This document shows, piece by piece, positions 37,401 through 44,455 of a stretch of DNA of 44,455 nt. Numbering within the stretch: position 1 is the first letter of the stretch; the number at the start of each line of letters is the position of its first letter. The stretch is from contig MPUH01000586.1 in assembly GCA_001970955.1 (NCBI GenBank), forward strand, positions 1 through 44,455. Direction: 5' to 3'. Source of the stretch: Stentor coeruleus. Its lineage: Eukaryota > Ciliophora > Heterotrichea > Heterotrichida > Stentoridae. A program made the position numbers and the translations under genes. The notes below the pieces were generated by a model. It was not told the DNA's origin, ran no database searches, and was given only the letters and a program-made list of their open reading frames with translations.

Positions 37401-38320
37401 TAATTTTTGTATAAATTAAAACATTATTTTATGTGATTTTTTTTTTTTTGAAGATAAGATTAATGGGTTTTGGAGATTTGGTTAGAATTTTGAGTGAGGA
37501 TTATGTGATTTGTTTGGGTTTTATATAAAGATATTAGTTTAAAATTTAGGAAATCTTGAAAATTAGGATTTTTTTGTGTTAAAAATAAGATATGATAGGT
37601 TTTTTAAATTTGAAGAATTTTGCTTTAGTAAAAATAAATGATGTTATGAATTCCAAGGATAAAAGTTTTGAAGTGTCATTTTTTTTAATTGTGGGTTCTA
37701 TAGGAAAAGAGTTTATAAGTATTGATATAAAGAAATTACTTTGGAGGCTTTTGATTAGTTTTTTACAATAAAAATAATATTAAGTAAAGTTAAGCAGAAA
37801 GTTAATAAAGAAAAATTGTGGCGATAATATGGAAATTATTTATAGTGATTATAAATTAGCTTATTATAATCATTAGATTTATTTGTAGATTATATAAATA
37901 ATAGCTTTTATGCTAGTTATATCTTATCAATACAATTACATTATATTTTCTATTAAAACTATCCAAAAACACTAAAACTATCTGATTATCATACTTTCTC
38001 TTCTAAACCTTCTAAATCATCTAAATATCTCCTTACCCAAAAAAAAAAAAAAACCTTATCCAAGTCCCTAAAAATCATATTTCCTACCACCTACCACCTA
38101 ACCAAACTCTTTTCTCATTTTCAAAAACCTTTACTTTCCCTACAATTCTACCTTATCAATAAACATTCCAAATTCCAAACCTAAATCATCCTTAAACCTA
38201 AAAAATCTAAAAAAAGCATATTCTCCTTATCCTACTCCCTTTAAAATCTAATTTTCAAATGAGAAAATTTGTAAAGTCAATTCATTAAGCACATAATCAA
38301 AAATAAATAGCTAATAATCA
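37401..38320. promoter_or_regulatory. Intergenic region with an almost G-free upstream tract
   Basis: The first half is G/T-rich and C-poor (3' flank of the coiled-coil gene). From about 37900 it changes abruptly: in 38041-38260 I count 61 C and 2 G on the plus strand. A run of 15 A lies at 38039-38053. The tract ends about 60 bp before the DHHC start and is the clearest case of the promoter-side strand asymmetry seen here. Confidence 0.6.
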
Positions 38321-39103
38321 ATGGGAAATAGTACAGGCCGCAGAAGAAATGGATTCGACCGACCTCTAAGCTCAAGTCAAAAGTCCTCATGGTTCCTACT
38401 TATCTTAAGTATAGCAATAAGTGAAGCTGTCTATATCCCAGCATTAGATCGTAATCGTATGGTACTTTCTATATAGATAATCTTTTCCTTTTTTTATCAT
38501 ACAAGCCTTATATCAATAGGCATATTCAGCTTTCTAGCAACAAATAAAGATCCAACATTAAATCCACCAAATAACACAATAGATCCAATTCAAAATACTA
38601 GAAATGCTTATTGTTCTTTATGTAAAATGCAAGTTTATCCTAATACAAAACACTGTGGACAATGTAATAGATGTGTTGATAATTTTGATCATCATTGTGT
38701 ATGGTTTAATAATTGTATTGGAAATATAAATTATAAAGCTTTTATTATTGCAATTGCGAGTTTGCTTGTAAACTGCCTTGTTATTATTGGATTTGGGATG
38801 TTTTTGATTATAAAATATTTTATTGATCAAAAGTATATAGAAAGGCAGCTTTCGCAAACAGAAAATTTGAATGCTTGGTTTACGCTTTTGATATTTTTGA
38901 TGATCGGAGCTGTTGTTTTGACTATAATTGTAGGTAAGTTGTTTATATTACATTTGTGGCTTATGAATAGGAATATGCGTATGTTTGATTACATGCTTTT
39001 AAAGAAAAAAGCTAAATGCAAAAAAGTTAGTGCGAACAACACGTCAATCATCTCAGACAATGATAGCCAGGAAATCCCCAAAAAGAATCTTTCTTTTTAT
39101 TAG
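38321..39103 (+). CDS. DHHC palmitoyltransferase, one 15-nt intron
   Basis: Spliced product about 255 aa, starting MGNSTGRRRNGFDRPL. The DHHC cysteine-rich domain at residues about 93-135 is complete: CSLCKMQVYPNTKHCGQCNR, CVDNFDHHCVW, NNCIGNINYKAF. Asp-His-His-Cys (118-121) is the catalytic motif that carries the acyl group to substrate Cys. Hydrophobic segments lie at about 23-40, 48-67, 135-160 and 182-206, giving the standard four-pass topology. The intron at 38462-38476 removes a TAG between RNRM and IIFSFF. MGNS at the N-terminus is a possible myristoylation site. It converges on the GPCR gene with only 20 bp between stops. Confidence 0.93.
38462..38476 (+). other. 15-nt intron in DHHC gene
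   Basis: Sequence GTACTTTCTATATAG. It is the only one of the ten with C at position 4. Removal opens the second membrane helix. Confidence 0.9.
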
Positions 39104-39123
39104 GCTATTAATTGCTAATCCTA

Positions 39124-40092
39124 TTAATTATTACTAATGTTATCACTGAAACGATGAGAATCACTAGAAAAAATATCATTTTTCGTAAGAACTGTGCATT
39201 GAGTTCCAACAATAGATGAAGCCCTTCTAGTATGTGTCGAGAAATTAATAATCAGCTCCGGGTATTCATCCCCTTTAAAATAAGCAGCTAAAGTTTTCCT
39301 AACCTTATTCGTAAATCCATATACAAAAGCATTAAGTAACCCATAAAATCCTCTAAAAGTTGCTGTTACCATAGTAAAATAATAATCATTTTTCATAACA
39401 AAATCCACTCTAAAATGCTCAAGAACTCCTTTAATAGTAAAAGGTAAAAAGCATAATATAAGTATCATAGGGTAAAATTTAAGCTTTTTATTAAAAGCAG
39501 ACCGGGTGTTATCTGAGTCATCAGACTGACTCAATCTGCGTGAAATAAGAATATATAACACAACACTTATTATAATCAGCAACCAAAGCGGAATAAAAAA
39601 AGAAAAATACCTTTCATAAAAGGCTCCATCATATTTCCCAGTTTGTAAAATCCAACACCAACCAGCAGTAGCCCCATAAGTATCAGTAATAAATGGGACT
39701 GCAGATACAATTGAACATATAATAACAACACTACCTATATAGTATTTTATATAATTTTCTATGTAAAGCCGAGATTTGACTATTATGTAATAAAGGCAAA
39801 ATGCTATAATTACAGCCCATAAAACACTGGCTAGGGTAGAGAAATTCAAAACCAAAGATTGGATTTTACATGTCAAATCTGAGTCTTCTGAACTGTATGT
39901 TGGGATAAGGAAACCTATTGAGTTTAGTATATCAAAAATACTCAGGATTAAAACCAGTTTGAATGGGAAAGTTCTAAGGTTTTGGAATTTGAAATATACA
40001 GCACAGATAAAAATATTCCCAAGTATGCTAAGACTATTGCTCACAACATTGATATAATATATTGTTAACCTTTCACTGTCACGTAATCTCAT
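39124..40092 (-). CDS. Seven-transmembrane receptor of the cAMP-receptor-like (class E) type
   Basis: The 322-aa product starts MRLRDSERLTIYYINV. Seven hydrophobic segments can be placed: about 12-35, 43-62, 76-100, 116-138, 158-182, 205-225 and 240-260. TYGATAGWCWILQ before helix 5 and LNAFVYGFTNKVRKT at the end of helix 7 resemble the Dictyostelium cAR/CRL family (extracellular loop GxxxxWCWI). Other landmarks are NSLSILGNIFI in helix 1 and LSIFDILNSIGF in helix 2. It probably couples to a heterotrimeric G protein; the ligand is unknown. The C-terminal tail is Ser/Thr-rich (STHTRRASSIVGTQ), suited to phosphorylation. The 5' flank (40100-40290) is C-poor on the plus strand. No intron is needed. 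Confidence 0.87.
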   Translation of the reverse strand: MRLRDSERLTIYYINVVSNSLSILGNIFICAVYFKFQNLRTFPFKLVLILSIFDILNSIGFLIPTYSSEDSDLTCKIQSLVLNFSTLASVLWAVIIAFCLYYIIVKSRLYIENYIKYYIGSVVIICSIVSAVPFITDTYGATAGWCWILQTGKYDGAFYERYFSFFIPLWLLIIISVVLYILISRRLSQSDDSDNTRSAFNKKLKFYPMILILCFLPFTIKGVLEHFRVDFVMKNDYYFTMVTATFRGFYGLLNAFVYGFTNKVRKTLAAYFKGDEYPELIINFSTHTRRASSIVGTQCTVLTKNDIFSSDSHRFSDNISNN

Positions 40093-40933
40093 TTTTCTAA
40101 ATGGTAAGACTGGAGAATAATATATGATAGGGATTTTAGTGTTGTAGGTAAAATTGTGATATGTGAAGGTTTGATAGAGAATTTGTCGGTTTTATATGGA
40201 TTTTTGATTTGGTTTAGATGGAAGATTTTAATGATTTTTGAGGATTTTTAAAGAATTTTGGGCATTTGGGGATTTTTTTAACGAATAAAAGGTTTGTTGT
40301 TAAAGTTTTATGTGTAATTTAAAAATTTTATCTGTTAGTTAGAATATAAATTTTGTATGGCATTAAAATTACTTCTAATCGTTTTAGTTTAAGTACAAGG
40401 TTTAAAATATGGTTTAGTAAACAGAGAATAGCTAGAAATAATGATAATAAAGTGTATGTTTTATGTGTAGAGAAAATAATTGTTATAGTTTTAAATGTTT
40501 TTGAAAAGATTTTTATTGCATTTCAAACAGAAATATCAATAATACTGTTAATTAATATTTGGTAAGATAATATGAATGACTTTTTACATATTAAAGGGTG
40601 GTAAAACAATAATATTAGTTTAAAAAGTTTTTTTCTTTCTAACCTGATTATTTAGTAGTTTTTTATTATAATTATTTAACAATAGTCTAAGTATATATAT
40701 AATCTTGTTATCTTAATAATCTTATATGGTATCAATTGATGAGATAAAAATAAACACAAATTAGCATATATAAATGCAATTATAAACACTATATATTAAA
40801 AGGATTGAATTCAAAAATAAATAATCTAATTGAATAAATCTTCAAAGTTGTAAGCTTATTTAAATAAAAGCAAACCTTAAACTTATAAAAATTCATTATC
40901 ATAATAATCTAAAACCTAAAAATTTTATTTTAT
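40093..40933. other. Intergenic region (about 840 bp)
   Basis: The GPCR-proximal 200 bp is G/T-rich and almost C-free; the rest is AT-rich. A 70-codon plus-strand open frame at 40353-40565 has no ATG and no recognisable content. Nothing else seen. Confidence 0.55.
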
Positions 40934-43900
40934 CTAAGTTTTCCAAGCTTCATTTTTAGCATTTTGTGCTGTATCTATCCCAGAAATCGTTGTAACATAG
41001 CCAACTTTTCTCCTTGACCTTAGCATTTTAATTTTAGTCCATATTTTCCTAACTGTAAGTATTATAGGAGCTAATACTTGAGCTACAAGTACCATATAAA
41101 TACTATATAAATAATAATCATCAAGTGAATTTTTTATACCATCTCCAACATTAGTATCTTGTATAGGTAAAGTTATAAGTATAACACCAATAATAAATTC
41201 AGTAAAAATATTCACATAATTAATAATAACCTCTGAAAATGGTTTATGGGCAATTAAATAAAACATAAACTAAATATTCCTTACACTTATACTGAGTAAA
41301 TAATTCATAATTACTTGAACCAAAGGGTAGTTATCAAGGCTGAAAACTATGAAAATAAATATTCCCCTTCTTAAAAAATAAAACACATAAAACATTGAAG
41401 AAAAAAGTCCATGGTCGTTACTAAACTCATAAAAAAGAGAGCCGAATTTCTCTTCAGTTTCAGTCTCATGAGATAAAATCTGATTTTTATGAGTAATTAT
41501 AAACCAAAAAATCAAAATCGGTATTAAGATTACTAGAATAGCAATTATCACACATAATGATAAACTTAAAATCTCTGTCCAATATGCAATAGGTTTATTA
41601 CTCAAACCAATAATAGAACATATACCGAAATCCAAGTAAAACTGTATCAAAAAACGTAAATACGCACTGTACTTAAATTTTTTAGTTGTATTTTCTATGA
41701 AATTTTTAACAAAGCCAATAGACAAAGGTTTAAAATTTGTTAATCTTTTTAATATATAAAAAAGAATCATATTAGCGCATATTGTTGATAATGCAGTTAG
41801 CAAATTCCCTAAATTAAGAAGTAGATTTGTTGTTTTATAACCGAAATTGTAGAAAACTTGTGAGGTTTTTGATGACTTTTGTATATCAATAGCGTAAACA
41901 AAAGGATTTGGTAATGATGAAGTTTTCTGGAAAGCTTTTAATAAAGCATTTAGTTTTTGAGGTAAAGGTATGTTTGTTATTCTTAAGTAAATTATAATTT
42001 GCATTGTACTTAAAAAACTCCAGAGAGAAACAAAATTCATATTTGCTAATGAAAGGATTAGAGAGAGTGAGATAAAAGCATAAAGAGATTGTTGGCCTTG
42101 TTTTTCGATTTCCAAATTATTTAATTTGGATGAAGTACTTGAGTGAGTTAAGAAAAAAGAATATTCTGAAAGAAGAAGACTTGAATTGTAGATGGAATAA
42201 ATTTGTTTTTGGAAAATAAGTTTACATGTAAGATTTGATACTTATGTAGAATAAGAGATCTCAATTTTATATTGCTCATTTGACCATTTAGTCAGTTTTA
42301 TAGTTAATTTCGTCGCAGGTATAACAAAAGATAAATCTACAGCCTGCAAATCTTTATCTAAATCCTGAGTAAAAGTTAAAAGCAAAGATTTATAATTCAG
42401 GACTTGTAGTGTCATATAAAACTCTACAAGTTTGCATTTCTTATCACCTTGAAACATTCTTGCACAAGTACACCATTTATCAGCCAAAATTGCATTTTCA
42501 TCACAACTTAAGCATCCTTCCTTAATACATTTAGTCCAAAGATCATGACAATTCTAACATTCTTCTCCATCAAAAAACTGAACAGGTGAGCAATATCTGC
42601 ATTCTTTTAAATTATCATTCCAATTTTCACACAATTTACATTTTAAATCACTAACTTGATATCGATCTGGACATTTACAACCAATATCAGCAGGAGATTG
42701 ACCTATAATTTTACAAGATAAACATTTTACACTATCTGTACAATTATAGCAATCATTATGACAGTTTTTACATTGAGTATAAGGAAATGATGAATATAAA
42801 TATGTACCTTCAGGGCAGAAACATGATAAGTTTTGAGGTTGGGCTAGAGGATCCCAGCATTGAAGACACTCAGAAATAGTGCATTTTTTACAGTCGATAG
42901 GACAGGGATAACAAGTGTTATTGTATAAGAAATTACCTTCAGGACATTCACATCCTATATCTCCTGGAATCATTGTAGGGTTTCTACAGATAAGGCATTG
43001 TAGACTGTTGGTACAGGTATAACAGTCCTCATGACATTTAACACAAGACTCTATATTTGTCAGCATGCCTTCAGCTCCATAATCATCGATACACTGACAT
43101 CCAAAATCTATAGGAACAGAGTAAGCTGAAACACATTCATCACAAATACCAAAACTCGAGCATTTTTTGCATTCAGCATAACATACTTTGCATATTCCAT
43201 CCATATAAAATCCTTCATTGCACATGCACTTATCAGTAGCATTTGCATTTTTATCATAGCATCCTAAACAGTTACCAAAATTATCACATTCAATACACTT
43301 GCTATCACATTTTACACAAGAATCATTTTGTGTAAGTAAACCATAACTATAAAAACCATCAAAGCACTTACACCCAGTTCCATAAGGATAAGCATTATCA
43401 GCAATACACTCTTCACAACTATCTAAAGATAAGCATGAACTACATTCTAAATTGCAAGCTTCACATGAAATCCCTGTAAAATACAGTTTATCAGGACAAG
43501 TACATTCTTTTTCTGTAGGTGTTGACCCAACTGGACATTTACAATATGCAAGTCCATTATACAACTCACATGTATAAATAGAACATAAACAGTCAAGACA
43601 TATATTATTAACACAACTTCCAATACAGTTTCCGCATGTATTCCCTAGTGAATCTTTTCTATAATCAGTTTCTTTAGACAAACATCCAATTTGACCATTA
43701 TAAACAATTCCAGGATTACAAGTTGTGCATCCATTTACAAGACAGTTACTTGTACTTGATGCATATATAAAAGTATTTATATCAGCAATACCTTGTATAA
43801 TAATTATATTCCATATATAGCCTACAATCCCTGTACTCGATATTGGATAACTTAAGAACATTTCACTTGTTCCTGTGTCAATATAAGGTTGTGGCAATGT

Positions 43901-44425
43901 ATTAGTTATAATTGTATTAGTATTTATATTGATTTTTACAAAAGTTTCAATAGTTAACATCATTAAAACCCAAGCATCTACATAAAAATTACCATTTGCA
44001 TAAGCTGAGGATGTTGAAAATATTTCTGAAGTATCGAAATCTTGTGTTTTGATTTTAACTGATACTAAATTGTCAATGCTATACCTTTTTACTATAATAC
44101 ATCCAGTATCAGAAACTTTATAAAATATTGTAAATGCATAGTCTTTTACAAAAGTCCATAGAGCTATTGTAAATGATGATGGGAATAAGAAATTTTGGCT
44201 TTGGGTATTAGGAGGAAGCTTAACTCGATAATCACCTATAGGAAAATAAGCTCCTCTATCTGTTGGTATTGTGTCTTTTGATGTGTTAAATACACTTTCA
44301 CCATTAACTCCATGTCTTAAATTCTCGGAGTAATCATAAAAGACCTGACCAAAATTTTCCCCAAATCTGTATTCTAAGATGGAAGAGTAGGCTAATACTA
44401 GGACAAAGATAAAATAAGCACCCAT
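40934..44425 (-). CDS. Large cysteine-rich receptor-like protein with C-terminal multi-pass region; one intron, two in-frame stops
   Basis: One frame runs from MGAYFIFVLVLAYSSI (signal peptide) for about 1,158 codons. After a beta-rich, LamG-like region (SFTIALWTFVKDYAFTIFYK) come many furin/growth-factor-receptor-like Cys repeats (CKCFDGFYSYG, CDSKCIECDNFGNCLGC, CYAECKKCSSFGICDEC, CHEDCYTCTNSLQCLIC). A short beta domain follows, then about eight hydrophobic segments from codon 770 on (ANMNFVSLW, EILSLSLCVIIAILVILIPI, FTEFIIGVILITLPI) and a basic cytosolic tail. The intron is at 41270-41284. Two stops remain in the otherwise uninterrupted frame: TAG at 42554-42556 within GEEC-stop-NCHDLW, exactly inside a CxxC spacing, and TAA at 42242-42244 (ISYST-stop-VSNLTC). 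Neither fits a 15-nt intron. Either the gene is a young pseudogene, or bases are wrong, or the stops are read through. Family members are abundant surface proteins in ciliates; the ligand is unknown. Confidence 0.8.
41270..41284 (-). other. 15-nt intron in cysteine-rich receptor-like gene
   Basis: Sense sequence GTAAGGAATATTTAG, differing from SAPS intron 2 by a single base. Removal joins LLSIS to FMFYLIAHK inside a hydrophobic segment. Confidence 0.9.
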
Positions 44426-44455
44426 TTATAAAAGACTTTTAATATTTATGAGACA

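Noticed and set aside
40353-40565. 70-codon plus-strand open frame
   Set aside because: No ATG start, low-complexity hydrophobic composition, no domain, and no promoter-type skew upstream.
42530-42580. Intron explanation for the TAG at 42554
   Set aside because: The 15 bases ending at the TAG begin GG and have T at position 10; removal would also delete a cysteine required by the repeat pattern.
1-44455. Ciliate-type stop reassignment (TAA/TAG as Gln or TGA as Trp)
   Set aside because: Almost all genes end cleanly at TAA, TAG or TGA at family-appropriate lengths and use CAA/CAG for Gln; the few in-frame stops cluster in damaged genes.
1-44455. tRNA, rRNA, CRISPR or transposable elements
   Set aside because: I scanned for T-loop-like GGTTCRA motifs, long inverted repeats, transposase-like motifs and regular short repeats and found none that hold up.

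Overview
The window reads as macronuclear DNA of a heterotrich ciliate, most probably Stentor coeruleus or a close relative. The base composition is strongly AT-rich, genes are densely packed on both strands, and TAA, TAG and TGA all end genes (standard code). Broken frames are repaired by introns of exactly 15 nt with the form GTA-N6-A-N2-TAG. I found ten such introns. All have an A at position 10, and each one restores a protein family's expected sequence. The species call is an inference from these features plus what is known of Stentor's tiny introns.

Layout. 1-2.6 kb: 3' part of a RIO2 kinase gene (broken by a 74-bp tandem duplication) and a RING-CH membrane protein. 2.8-6.5 kb (minus): an EF-hand-like protein, a 4-aminobutyrate aminotransferase with two lesions, and a calcium-dependent protein kinase. 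7.5-10.2 kb (minus): a calpain with three tandem beta-sandwich modules. 11-20 kb (plus): a zinc-finger/WD40 protein, a membrane protein, a GLE1-like protein with membrane helices at its N-terminus, a C2H2 protein, a coiled-coil protein and a MUL1-type mitochondrial ubiquitin ligase. 20-23 kb: Kelch and MORN proteins (minus) and a plus-strand protein whose start codon overlaps the divergent MORN gene's start. 23.6-28 kb (plus): a PP6 regulatory (SAPS) subunit, a J-domain protein and a RING protein. 28-32 kb (minus): a coiled-coil protein, an FCP/SCP-like phosphatase and a heavily mutated leucine-rich-repeat pseudogene. 32.6-37.4 kb (plus): an F-box-like protein, ribosomal protein eL34, an overlooked minus-strand ubiquitin-protease relic and a long coiled-coil protein. 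38.3-44.4 kb: a DHHC palmitoyltransferase (plus), a cAMP-receptor-like GPCR (minus) and a large cysteine-rich multi-pass receptor-like protein with two in-frame stops (minus).

The genes are mostly unrelated housekeeping and signalling genes. The shared themes are Ca2+ and membrane signalling (CDPK, calpain, EF-hand, GPCR, cysteine-rich receptor) and ubiquitin transfer (RING-CH, MUL1, RING, F-box, USP relic). I see no prokaryotic-type operon, no mobile element, no CRISPR array and no confident tRNA or rRNA gene. The most unusual signals are these: the uniform 15-nt introns; near-total absence of G on the sense strand upstream of several genes; near-perfect short duplications, two of them centred on a single N (probably assembly joins); a deletion that seems to have cut through an intron; and a set of decaying genes carrying TAA/TAG at glutamine-like positions.
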